A DNA stretch of 64,000 nucleotides, taken from assembly GCA_016716675.1 (NCBI GenBank), contig JADJVG010000004.1, positions 124,001 through 188,000 on the forward strand, written 5' to 3'. The notes under the pieces are model-generated. The model was given only the letters and a program-made list of their open reading frames with translations. It searched no databases and was not told where the DNA came from. A program made the translations under genes and the position numbers. Below are positions 35,631 through 43,715 of this stretch, piece by piece; positions within the stretch are counted from its first letter, which is position 1, and each line of letters opens with the position of its first letter. The DNA is from Hyphomicrobium sp. (lineage in GTDB: Bacteria; Pseudomonadota; Alphaproteobacteria; Rhizobiales; Hyphomicrobiaceae).

Positions 35631-37814
35631 ATGCAAGACATGCCGGGCCATTCCGTGACTTTGCTGCTCGATGGGCTCATCGACCAGAGCCCGGCGTTGG
35701 TGCGCGCAAAGCAGCTGCTCCCGGCGCTTGATTGGCGTTTTGCCCGTCCCGAACAGGTTGCAGACATCGTCTCGCGCCTTGGCCAGGCCGGCATGCAGAT
35801 TCCGAAATGGCTTGCGCAAGACCTTCTCGCCGCCGGGCACACCGTGCCCGATCACATGTTCGCCGTCGATGCCAGAGAGCTTGGCTTTCTGGCGGCTCTC
35901 AATGATGCGAATATTTCGACGGACACAGCGGCTGCCATCGCCCGCGACTTGGAAGGCAGCGGCTCACTGGATCAGTTCCCACCCAAGGTCACCTGCCAAA
36001 TCATCGCCCGCCTTTGTGCTCTAGGGCAGACAACCACGGGAGTCAGACTCGCTCTCGGCGCTTACGCCAGCGCACCGGAGGCGCTGCGGGCCGTTAAGCC
36101 ACACCTCGAAGTCTATATCGCGTCTCTCCCCGACTTGCAGGTGCGAGTCGGCGGCACCTCGAGCTGTCAGTCCCTCGCCTCAGCGCTTCACTACACATTT
36201 GCAGCGCACGGTCTGCGCGCCGCAATCAGCGACGGTGGCTACGGCTCAATTCTAACCGAACTGGTCCAAGTGGATCAGCCTGCAGATGTGCTCGTGCTGC
36301 TGTTGGATCAGAATTACTTTATGCCGCACGACTGGCGGCGAGAGCCTGAGCAGTTCGCGGCGGATCTGGAAGAACGCCTGTCGTATCTCGCCGATGCCAT
36401 GACGTCGTTCTGCGCCCGCACCAGCGGTTCACTCATTGTCACGACGCTACCCACAGGCGCCTCGCCGTCGGCGGGTTATGCCGATCATACGTTCGCGTCT
36501 GGTGCGGCGCGTGTCGGTGCGCGCGTCAACCAGGTTCTGAGCGACGTCGCCAAACAAGACCCACGCATAACCGTTCTCGATACCGGACAGGCGCTCGCCT
36601 CCCTATCGGCCAATATGCGTGTTGATCCGAAGCTCTGGTATTACGGGCGCTTTGCCTACTCTGAGCCGGCCACCCGCCATATAGCGGCGGCGGTGGCGCA
36701 GCTCTGGCGGTCGCGGTCGAAAGGTCCAGTGAAGGTGCTTGCGCTTGATTTCGACAATACGCGTTGGGCGGGCGTGTTTGGCGATGACGGCATCGCCAAG
36801 CTGCAATGCGGCGACGATTTTCCAGGCTCCGCCTACAAGGCCTTTCAAAATGAATGCTTGCGTCTGAAATCGCAGGGGATGCTTCTGGTGGCCCTCAGCA
36901 AGAACAACGCAGACGCCCTAGACGTGTTCGATATCCACCCCGGAGTCGTGCTCAAGCGCGACGATTTCGTGGCGACCGCCGTGAACTGGGAGCCGAAGCC
37001 TGACAACATCCGCAAGCTCGCAGCCGACCTAAATCTCGGACTGGATTCTTTCGTATTCCTCGACGATAGCCCGCACGAGCGGGCCGTCATGCGGCGAATG
37101 TGTCCCGAGGTTTACGTTCCTGAAATGCCATCAGACCCCGCGGCCCGCCCTGAATGGCTTCGCGCCCTCCCGTGCACCTGGCCAACGCGCATCACCGGTG
37201 AGGACGCCAAGCGATCGAGTTATTACGCCGCAGAGGTCAAGTCTCGTGAACTGAGGGCGGCCTCCGGCACCTATGACGACTATCTCGAAGGACTGGAACA
37301 GCGCTTGACTGTTCAGCCGTTGACGCCAGCCACACTGCCGCGCGTGGCGCAGCTTCACCAGCGCACCAACCAGTTCAATCTCACGAACGAACGCTTCAGC
37401 GAAACCGACCTGACGCAGCCGGCCGGCCAGGATGGCGATCGCCTTGTCTATTCGGGAAGCGTCGAAGACCGCTTTGGAGATCATGGACTGGTCGTCGCCA
37501 CTGCGATCGATGTTGCCGGCGACACAGCGGTTCTGCGCAGCTTCGTGATGAGCTGCCGCGTCATCAGCCGGCAGATCGAGAGCGCATTTCTTTGGGCGCT
37601 GCTGAGCACGCTTCAGGCCCGCGGCGTGCGCTCGGTCACGGGATTATTCAAGCCGACGGAAAAGAATGCCGTGGCAGCGAGGTTGTATGCCAACTTCGGC
37701 TTCACACGGACGGGTAGCACTGACGGATTCGAAACATGGCGCATGGAGTTGGAGGACTTGACCTCGCCCATATCGCGCGCCGTAAACATTCAATGGAGCG
37801 GAGAACAATGCTAG
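35631..37814 (+). CDS. FkbH-like HAD-IIIC protein with SGNH-like and GNAT-like domains
   Basis: A 727-residue protein. The central HAD-IIIC domain starts near residue 370 with VKVLALDFDNTRWAGVFGDD, the DxDNT motif of FkbH-like proteins, and continues with LKRDDFVATAVNWEPKPDNI and VFLDDSPHERAVMRRMCPEV. About 200 residues before it look like the SGNH-like region of this family, and the C-terminal 150 residues look like GNAT (SVTGLFKPTEKNAVAARLYA). Characterised FkbH enzymes load a glyceryl unit from 1,3-bisphosphoglycerate onto an ACP. An ACP gene follows with a 7-base overlap, which supports that type of chemistry. The product is unknown. Confidence 0.85.
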   Translation: MQDMPGHSVTLLLDGLIDQSPALVRAKQLLPALDWRFARPEQVADIVSRLGQAGMQIPKWLAQDLLAAGHTVPDHMFAVDARELGFLAALNDANISTDTAAAIARDLEGSGSLDQFPPKVTCQIIARLCALGQTTTGVRLALGAYASAPEALRAVKPHLEVYIASLPDLQVRVGGTSSCQSLASALHYTFAAHGLRAAISDGGYGSILTELVQVDQPADVLVLLLDQNYFMPHDWRREPEQFAADLEERLSYLADAMTSFCARTSGSLIVTTLPTGASPSAGYADHTFASGAARVGARVNQVLSDVAKQDPRITVLDTGQALASLSANMRVDPKLWYYGRFAYSEPATRHIAAAVAQLWRSRSKGPVKVLALDFDNTRWAGVFGDDGIAKLQCGDDFPGSAYKAFQNECLRLKSQGMLLVALSKNNADALDVFDIHPGVVLKRDDFVATAVNWEPKPDNIRKLAADLNLGLDSFVFLDDSPHERAVMRRMCPEVYVPEMPSDPAARPEWLRALPCTWPTRITGEDAKRSSYYAAEVKSRELRAASGTYDDYLEGLEQRLTVQPLTPATLPRVAQLHQRTNQFNLTNERFSETDLTQPAGQDGDRLVYSGSVEDRFGDHGLVVATAIDVAGDTAVLRSFVMSCRVISRQIESAFLWALLSTLQARGVRSVTGLFKPTEKNAVAARLYANFGFTRTGSTDGFETWRMELEDLTSPISRAVNIQWSGEQC

Positions 37815-38053
37815 CGCGTAACGCAACCATCCGGCCCGAGATTGCCGATATATTCGGAGATGTTTTCGAGTATCACGGGCCAGTCACGCAAGACACAACC
37901 CCTGAAGATGTGGACCGCTGGGATTCACTGCAGCACATCGCATTGGTGCGGGCACTCGAAGAAAAATTCCAAATCACGCTCAGCATGGATGAAATGATGG
38001 AGCTCGACAGTGCGGGCGCCGTCGAGAACCTGCTCCGGCGCCACAGCGTTTAA
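37808..38053 (+). CDS. Acyl carrier protein partner of the FkbH-like protein
   Basis: An 81-residue ACP. The phosphopantetheine Ser is in VDRWDSLQHIALVRALEE; the WDSLQH version of the motif is typical of ACPs next to FkbH genes. Helices on each side fit the four-helix ACP fold. The start at 37808 lies inside the end of the FkbH-like gene and has GGAG upstream; 37793 is an alternative start. It differs clearly from the AcpXL encoded on the other strand, so the divergent units probably use separate carriers. Confidence 0.85.
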   Translation: MLARNATIRPEIADIFGDVFEYHGPVTQDTTPEDVDRWDSLQHIALVRALEEKFQITLSMDEMMELDSAGAVENLLRRHSV

Positions 38054-38081
38054 CCACGCCATGGAGATCACCCTTCGTCGC

Positions 38082-38095
38082 TTGATCGACATCAA
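38082..38095. promoter_or_regulatory. Perfect FNR/Dnr-type box
   Basis: TTGATCGACATCAA matches the FNR/ANR consensus TTGAT-N4-ATCAA in all ten positions. It is centred about 62 bases before the hemerythrin start. A Crp/Fnr regulator is encoded at 54989-55696. Confidence 0.75.
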
Positions 38096-38150
38096 TCATG
38101 ACGCTTCACACTTGGTGCAGCCTCGAGCATGCAGCAGGAGTGATACTTCC

Positions 38151-38537
38151 ATGGTTGAACCATCGATCGTCTTAGGCATTCCGCTGATGGATAACGATCA
38201 TGCCGTTCTAGAGGCGATGCTGGCGCGCGCACCGGAAACGGAAGATACGGATCTGGCTGATTTTCTGGCTCGCATCGAGGCCGAAATCCGGGCTCACTTC
38301 GAGCGCGAGGAAGCCTTGATGCAGGAACTATTTTTGCCTGTCTTCCAGTGCCACGTGATGCAACACGAAATGCTGATCAGCAAATTTCAAAACGCTCACC
38401 GCGCCATCGCGCAGGGCGACCTCGCGTCCCTCCGGCACTTCGTGTCCGAGACCCTGCCCGTCCTGCTGCTGCGCCACATGAACACAGCCGATCGGATGAC
38501 AGCCGGGATCATAACTGCCCGGCCACCCTGCGACTAG
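38151..38537 (+). CDS. Bacteriohemerythrin
   Basis: A 128-residue single-domain hemerythrin. Expected di-iron ligands are visible in order: NDHAVLE (His), HFEREEALM (His and Glu four apart), HVMQHEML (two His four apart) and RHMNTADRM (His and Asp). There is no signal peptide. Such proteins bind O2 or NO reversibly and are common in microaerobic and denitrifying bacteria. The start at 38151 is chosen over 38010 because the family begins just before the first ligand and because 38010 overlaps the ACP gene. A perfect FNR-type box lies upstream, so induction under low oxygen is likely. Confidence 0.88.
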   Translation: MVEPSIVLGIPLMDNDHAVLEAMLARAPETEDTDLADFLARIEAEIRAHFEREEALMQELFLPVFQCHVMQHEMLISKFQNAHRAIAQGDLASLRHFVSETLPVLLLRHMNTADRMTAGIITARPPCD

Positions 38538-38660
38538 AGGGGAAAACGTGCGGCATGCCATGGCGCTTCGGCATCGTGTAACGCAACGGCGTGTTACACC
38601 AGCGCTATCCAATTCAGGTGGCAGAGCAGTGGCTCAAAGTAGCACGAGAAGGGAATTGAC

Positions 38661-39155
38661 ATGAGCCGTTTCGTTTCTAATCGTAACGTCGGTCTGACGC
38701 TCGTGGTCGCCATGCTCGCCATTGGTGGCACCGCGGTCTTTCATCATCTGAATACCCCTAACGCGTCCCACTCTCACGAGCAGCACGCGGAGGCACCCCA
38801 ACTTAAACTCAATGACGGAAAGAAGTGGGACACGGATGCGCCCTTACGCCTTGGCATGGATCGTCTTCGGGCACTTGCCAACTCCGCCAAATCGGAGAGC
38901 ACGCCAGAAGAACGGCAAGCCTTCGCCGCCGCGATCCGTGAGGAAGTCGATTTCCTGGTCGCTAACTGCAAGCTGCAGCCTCCAGCCGATGAAGCCCTGC
39001 ACGTTCTGATCGCCCAGTTGCTCGAAGGAGCGAACGCTGTGGTACAGAACGGCGCCAATACGGATGGCCTGACCCTGGTGCGCAAAACGCTCGAGACGTA
39101 CCCAGCCTACTTTGATCATCCCGGTTGGCTGCCGGTAAACAGCACCACGCAATGA
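38661..39155 (+). CDS. Exported helical protein of unknown function
   Basis: A 164-residue protein with an N-terminal signal or anchor segment (LTLVVAMLAIGGTAVFHHL), then a His-rich patch (NASHSHEQHAE). A helical domain follows, with LNDGKKWDTDAPLRLGMDRL and LVANCKLQPPADEALHVLIAQLLEGA. The GKKW.TD.PLR.GM pattern recurs in exported proteins I associate with denitrification loci, but I cannot name the family. The single Cys and many His could bind metal or haem. It follows the hemerythrin gene by 123 bases in the same direction. Confidence 0.65.
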   Translation: MSRFVSNRNVGLTLVVAMLAIGGTAVFHHLNTPNASHSHEQHAEAPQLKLNDGKKWDTDAPLRLGMDRLRALANSAKSESTPEERQAFAAAIREEVDFLVANCKLQPPADEALHVLIAQLLEGANAVVQNGANTDGLTLVRKTLETYPAYFDHPGWLPVNSTTQ

Positions 39156-39192
39156 GTGGTGCGCGGCTCGCCACCTAGGTTTGCAAGTTTGC

Positions 39193-39891
39193 CTAACCTT
39201 GTGTTGTGCCTTCCAACCGAGGCTGCCAGTCTTCGACTCTGTGCTGTTCCAAGCGCCTTAGCGCAATCCGCCGCCAACCGTCCGCCAACTCCGGTATCTC
39301 AGCCATCTCAGCCAACTCGGCAAATGCGAGGGTGTCGGCATAGAGCAACCGCAGCAGACGCGATAGTGGCCACGCCGGGCGCAACCGCTCGACTAACTCC
39401 AAGCGATCGCCGGCATTGGCTACGCCCGGCGTCAGCACCCGATAATACCAGCCCGTTCGACCGGTTTGCTGGACCAGCCGCGCCATATCGGGATGGCCAA
39501 ATCGTTCGTTGAGTTTCCAGCAGGGTTGCCGACCCTGGCTGACCTGAAGGAAAGCGCTGCCAAATTGAACGATGTCGCCAATGTGGGTGTTGTCTTCCGT
39601 CCACCCGAGCGTCGAGAGGTTTTCGCCAAACGCGCCGGGCGCGGCAAGGACGGGCCTTGGCCCGACCTCATCGATCCAGCATGCATAATGCTCGTAGGCG
39701 TAGTGATGCAGTGCCTTCTGTGGGCCACCGTGGGTCTTCAGGTCTGCTTGCGCATCGCCTGCAAGACCGGTGAGCGTGATCACCCAAGGCGGCGGCTTTT
39801 GCCGCTTATCAATCGCGCTCACCTTACCCTTGTTGCCGAGCGGAGAAATCGGACCGCAAAGCACAATGGGGTGAACGCTTGGAAGTATCAC
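39193..39891 (-). CDS. MOSC-domain protein (YiiM-like)
   Basis: A 232-residue MOSC protein. It has GNKGKVSAIDKRQ, TGLAGDAQADLKTHGGPQKA, HHYAYEHYACW, APGAFGENLSTLGWTEDNTH, GDIVQFGSAFLQVSQGRQPC with the conserved Cys, and RTGWYYRVLTPG. MOSC proteins bind molybdenum cofactor or sulfur and detoxify N-hydroxylated compounds; YiiM is the closest type. The MogA/MoaB gene 660 bases away supports a molybdopterin link. It lies 38 bases downstream of the truncated haemoglobin gene in the same orientation and may share its message. Confidence 0.85.
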   Translation of the reverse strand: MILPSVHPIVLCGPISPLGNKGKVSAIDKRQKPPPWVITLTGLAGDAQADLKTHGGPQKALHHYAYEHYACWIDEVGPRPVLAAPGAFGENLSTLGWTEDNTHIGDIVQFGSAFLQVSQGRQPCWKLNERFGHPDMARLVQQTGRTGWYYRVLTPGVANAGDRLELVERLRPAWPLSRLLRLLYADTLAFAELAEMAEIPELADGWRRIALRRLEQHRVEDWQPRLEGTTQG

Positions 39892-39929
39892 GCCTTAAGC
39901 CTCATACCTCAAACCCCACGCCTCAAACT

Positions 39930-40391
39930 TCATGGGCAGCCGAAGGTGCTCTCCTCGCATTCAACGATCGCACTGCGCGTTGTGCCCACCAGATCGATGA
40001 CCTCGGTCTGGAGCTCTGCAGGAACCTTGTATTCGTCGAGCGTAGCGCGCAGCAGGCCTACTGTGCGATCCCAGTCGGCCGATGACAACCCCATGCCCTT
40101 GTGCGTCGACCGCATGTCGCGACCATCATAAAGGCGGTCACATCCGGTGGCGCTTTGCACGAAATCGACGATCAACTGCTCCTCGCGGGCAACGCCGCCT
40201 GATCCGCGAAACAGCCAGAACCGGCCAAGCTTATCCGGATCGTCCTTGCGCATCTTGGTCAAGAACGACTTGACGACCGTCGAAATAGCGTCGCCGCCCC
40301 CAAGCCGCTTGCATAGACTATCCTGCGCGGCGGCGGGCACCGCCGAAAACAAGGCCATTGCAGCCACCACAGCCAGCACTCGTCTCACCAT
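39930..40391 (-). CDS. Exported group 1 truncated haemoglobin
   Basis: A 153-residue protein with an N-terminal signal peptide (VLAVVAAMALFSAVPAAAQ). The trHb domain starts SLCKRLGGGDAISTVVKSFL; FWLFRGSGG is the B/E region, and the proximal His is in RDMRSTHKGMGLSSADWDRT. Truncated haemoglobins bind O2 and NO. Most are cytoplasmic, so the signal peptide points to a periplasmic NO or O2 role, sensible in a denitrifier. Cys residues at both ends may form a disulphide. The neighbouring hemerythrin and MOSC genes fit a nitrogen-oxide theme. Confidence 0.85.
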   Translation of the reverse strand: MVRRVLAVVAAMALFSAVPAAAQDSLCKRLGGGDAISTVVKSFLTKMRKDDPDKLGRFWLFRGSGGVAREEQLIVDFVQSATGCDRLYDGRDMRSTHKGMGLSSADWDRTVGLLRATLDEYKVPAELQTEVIDLVGTTRSAIVECEESTFGCP

Positions 40392-40552
40392 CGTTCATCC
40401 CCCCTTCAAAGCATCTGTGCCACATGACTGGCCTTGCGAATTTCTAACACCATCCTACGCTCTCCACTCGCCGGCTTTAACATTTGTGAAGTGCGGCAAC
40501 ACGTCGTTATGCCTTTAAAGTCGAATGTTCATTGCAGCTAAGGTTTCCGGCA

Positions 40553-41116
40553 ATGCCCCCAAATGCCACGCAACGCCCAATAGATAATGCCTCAAGCCCG
40601 ATCGGGATTCTCACGGTTTCCGACCGCGCCGCCAAGGGGCTGTACGAGGACAAAGGCGGACCCGGCATTATCGCGGTGCTGCAGGATTTTCTCATATCGG
40701 CGTGGCACCCGGTAGCGCGCGTCGTATCCGACGAAATTCCACTCATCACGGACGCACTCATTGACCTTGCTGATCAGCATGGCTGCGGCCTGATCCTCAC
40801 GACCGGCGGAACCGGTCCCGCGGCGCGTGACGTAACACCAGAAGCCACTGAGGCCGTTTGCGAGAAGCTGATGCCTGGCTTCGGTGAGCTGATGCGTACG
40901 GTCAGTTTGCGCGAGGTGCCGACCGCCATTCTGTCCCGCCAAACGGCTGGCATTCGCGGTCATTCGTTGATCGTCAATCTCCCCGGACGACCGTCTTCGA
41001 TCCGCACCTGTCTCGATGCTGTATTACCGGCGATCCCCTATTGCATCGATTTGATAGGGGGCTACCGCCTGGAAACCAATCCTGAGCGGTGTGTGGCCTT
41101 CCGGCCCCGCGCCTGA
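40553..41116 (+). CDS. mogA: Molybdopterin adenylyltransferase/MoaB-like protein
   Basis: A 187-residue protein of the MoaB/Mog family. Key motifs are IGILTVSDRAAKGLYEDKGG and GLILTTGGTGPAARDVTPEA with the Gly-rich MPT-binding loop, then GIRGHSLIVNLPGRPSSIRT. It adenylates molybdopterin before molybdenum insertion. The start at 40553 is preferred to 40532 because the family begins close to it. It diverges from the truncated haemoglobin gene across 161 bases. Molybdoenzymes such as nitrate reductase are not in the window. Confidence 0.88.
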   Translation: MPPNATQRPIDNASSPIGILTVSDRAAKGLYEDKGGPGIIAVLQDFLISAWHPVARVVSDEIPLITDALIDLADQHGCGLILTTGGTGPAARDVTPEATEAVCEKLMPGFGELMRTVSLREVPTAILSRQTAGIRGHSLIVNLPGRPSSIRTCLDAVLPAIPYCIDLIGGYRLETNPERCVAFRPRA

Positions 41117-41140
41117 CGCGCGTGCATGAATCGCATTGCG

Positions 41141-42022
41141 CTACGCAAAAACGGAACCGGCGCGGCCATGAACATAGCCATTCACGATAGCCCCCGGTAG
41201 CGGCTGCTGCTGGATAACCGCCATCAACTCAGCGGCGTCGATGCGACCATCACACAGGTCGCGATAGGCAGCCGACACGGCAACCATATCGCAGGTGTGC
41301 GGCGAGAGCCGTATCCGCGACACTCCAGCGTCAGCGAGCGTCGTCAACTCGCGGCCCAACACCGTGACACCGCTTGCCATGGTGGCAATGCCGTTAACGG
41401 CGAGAAACTTCTGGCCGTCGAGCGTATCGACATCCAGGCCGTCGCGATCTTGGTCGCACACGTAGCGGCAGCTATCCTTGGTCAGATTGTGGAGGCGCGC
41501 GTGATAGCAGCGCGCCGACACCGCCAACGGCGCCCGCCCGAACGCCAGCACCTCAATATCGGCCGTAGTCCTGCAAGCAGCAATCGCTCGAATGGATTGC
41601 GCCGGAAGTTCTGGCGGCAAGCAGACGGTGCGCGCGCCAAGCCCTTCCAGAACTTTCAGCGTATGTTCGTTGTAGACATTGATGAAGGGTCCAACGACGT
41701 GCGCGCGGCCGCCCAACTGATAGACCGCCGCGATGTCGTTGACCTCGATCATGTGGTCGCCGCCGGCAGTCTCGCCAATCTCAGCAATCTCTCGTTTGAG
41801 CGTCGGCAAGGCCAGCGTTGCGAGAACGACGTCTTTGCCCGCTCGCTCCAGGCGCTCGACAACGTCGCCGATCGCATCTGAGCGGAACGGCGTGCGCTTT
41901 GAACAGATGACCTCGCCGAGCACGACGCGATCGACAGGGGCTTCCTCTGCGATTCTGGCATAGAAATCTGCCCATTCCGGATTGGACCAATTAAACAGCA
42001 CCGGACCTATTGTAATCTGCAT
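41141..42022 (-). CDS. ubiV: O2-independent ubiquinone hydroxylation protein UbiV
   Basis: A 293-residue U32-peptidase-family protein, close to the 292 residues of E. coli UbiV. It starts ITIGPVLFNWSNPEWADFYA and has VVLGEVICSKRTPF and a Cys-bearing SARCYHARLHNLTKDSCRYVC stretch, which in UbiV binds a [4Fe-4S] cluster. With UbiU and UbiT it hydroxylates the quinone ring without O2, letting ubiquinone be made anaerobically. The start at 42022 follows an AGGAGG site; upstream in-frame codons overlap ubiU. It lies 22 bases downstream of the repaired ubiU stop. Confidence 0.93.
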   Translation of the reverse strand: MQITIGPVLFNWSNPEWADFYARIAEEAPVDRVVLGEVICSKRTPFRSDAIGDVVERLERAGKDVVLATLALPTLKREIAEIGETAGGDHMIEVNDIAAVYQLGGRAHVVGPFINVYNEHTLKVLEGLGARTVCLPPELPAQSIRAIAACRTTADIEVLAFGRAPLAVSARCYHARLHNLTKDSCRYVCDQDRDGLDVDTLDGQKFLAVNGIATMASGVTVLGRELTTLADAGVSRIRLSPHTCDMVAVSAAYRDLCDGRIDAAELMAVIQQQPLPGAIVNGYVHGRAGSVFA

Positions 42023-42044
42023 TTTGCCTCCTATCGCAGCACGA

Positions 42045-43023
42045 CTATCGCCACGTCTTGCGATAGGAGCCGACGGTTTGCCGGCTACCTTCGGTAAATC
42101 GAGACAGCTCCGGCGATTGCGTTTGCCGCCCCGAATGCAAAGCATCCAACGCCTCGCGGAAGGCGCGCACCGTCGCTGTCAGGATACGCTTTGCCGCGCT
42201 GCCGTCCCTCGATCTTCAAGGCCGACACACCAGCCCGCTGCAATGCCGGCAAGATCTCGATGGTATTGAGGCTCGTCGGTTCTTCAAAGACGTGCATTGT
42301 CTTACCGCCGCACGAGAAGCGACCCTTGCACAACGTTGGATAGGCGGCGGGTTGTCCATCCGGGTAGCGATCGATCGTGAAGCCGTTGAGCCGCGCCGCG
42401 AGGTCGGTGCCTTCTTGCGCATAGGCGACGTGTGCTGCTGGCGAGCAGACACCATTCATGTTCGGAGATTCGCCCGTCGCATAGGAGGAGAGCAGACAGC
42501 GTCCCTCGGCCATGACGCAAAGCCCACCAAAGGCGAAGACCTCGATCTCGCACGCTCCGTCGGCTGCTATTGCGGCAATCTCATCAACAGTCAGCACGCG
42601 CGGCAGCACGACGCGGCGAACGCCAAAGTGCTCTACATAAAACCGGATTGCGGGCACCGTTGCAGCAGCGGCTTGAACGGACAAGTGTATACGCTGCTCA
42701 GGAAACGCTTTCCGCGCCCAATCGATAAGCCCGAGATCCGCCACGATGAGAGCATCGGCGCCCGCGCTCACCGCCTGCTCCGCCGCACGTTGCCAGATGC
42801 CGAAATTTCCCGCCCTGGCAAACGTATTCAACGCCACAAGCACCTTGGCAGCGCGCGAATGCGCATAAGCGACCCCTTCGCGCAGCTCCTCGTCGTCGAA
42901 ATTGAGGCCTGGGAAATTGCGGGCGTTTGTCTCGTTGCGAAAACCGCAATATACAGCATCAGAACCCGCTTCGACGGCCGCGCGCAGCGCCGACGGCGTA
43001 CCCGCCGGACAGATCAGCTCCAT
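42045..43023 (-). CDS. ubiU: O2-independent ubiquinone hydroxylation protein UbiU (apparent frameshift)
   Basis: The start at 43023 gives MELICPAGTPSALRAAVEAG, matching the E. coli UbiU start. Conserved segments are VVLPRVLTVDEI, EVFAFGGLCVMAEGRCLLSS, ATGESPNMNGVCSPA, YPTLCKGRFSCGG and EEPTSLNTIEILP, with the Cys residues that hold the Fe-S cluster. Read straight, the frame ends at 42085 with a non-family tail after GRQRGKAY. Dropping one C at about 42182-42183 restores LTATVRAFREALDALHSG, then FTEGSRQTVGSYRKTWR and a stop at 42045, just as in UbiU. The total is then 325 residues. The break looks like a sequencing indel. Confidence 0.9.
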
Positions 43024-43055
43024 CGTTTTCTGCGTCCCATAAATCGTTCTAGATG

Positions 43056-43631
43056 TCATTGAGAGCCTGATCCGCAATTGATCTCTGGAGGTGCGCCGAG
43101 CGCTTGACGCAGGTGCATCGCTAGACTGCGATAGCGTTCGGTCACGAATGGTGCGACCTGCTTCGGGAGCCCCAAAACCTCGGCCGGATCAATATCCGCC
43201 TCCTCAATGGCGTTACGCAAGGCAAGCACCGCTGCCGTATCACCCTCAATCATAAGATCGCGCGTGAAGAATAGCGCATCGCCATCATAGCGGCCATCAA
43301 GAAGCCCGAGCAGCACCAGCAGCGGAGCGGCGATGCGCGCATCGTAAACTTGATCAGCCAAAGACGGCACGACCGTTAGACGCGGCGCGTCAGCCTTCGG
43401 TTCGAGGATGAAGCTGAACGGACAATCGACAGGATCAATGGCAAAGCGCTTCAATGCATGTGCGCCAAGTCTCGATGCCATGCGCGGGTGCTGGGCAAGC
43501 GCGTTCTGGAACATTCTGGCGGCAGCAAACTGCAACGGCAGTAACGGCAACACCGACATCGCGCGAGACAAAGGTTCTGGCAGAAATCCGCGTCGCGTCA
43601 AAGTTCCGTTTGATTGATTGGCATCAAGCAT
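43056..43631 (-). CDS. ubiT: Anaerobic ubiquinone accessory factor UbiT (SCP2 domain)
   Basis: A 191-residue protein with an SCP2 lipid-binding domain: RFAIDPVDCPFSFILEPKAD, then ARIAAPLLVLLGLLDGRYDGD and ALFFTRDLMIEGDTAAVLALRN. UbiT is the third member of the O2-independent ubiquinone set and is thought to hold the lipid intermediates, as UbiJ does aerobically. It heads the leftward ubiT-ubiU-ubiV unit, 32 bases before ubiU. The ubiD-ubiX genes diverge from it across 84 bases. Confidence 0.88.
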   Translation of the reverse strand: MLDANQSNGTLTRRGFLPEPLSRAMSVLPLLPLQFAAARMFQNALAQHPRMASRLGAHALKRFAIDPVDCPFSFILEPKADAPRLTVVPSLADQVYDARIAAPLLVLLGLLDGRYDGDALFFTRDLMIEGDTAAVLALRNAIEEADIDPAEVLGLPKQVAPFVTERYRSLAMHLRQALGAPPEINCGSGSQ

Positions 43632-43715
43632 GTCGTCTGATTAGCCGAGAATTCTCAGCATCGCTTTGACCTCGGTTAAGACACACCGCGGCATGCCTAC
43701 GTATCTGTTGCCCCT

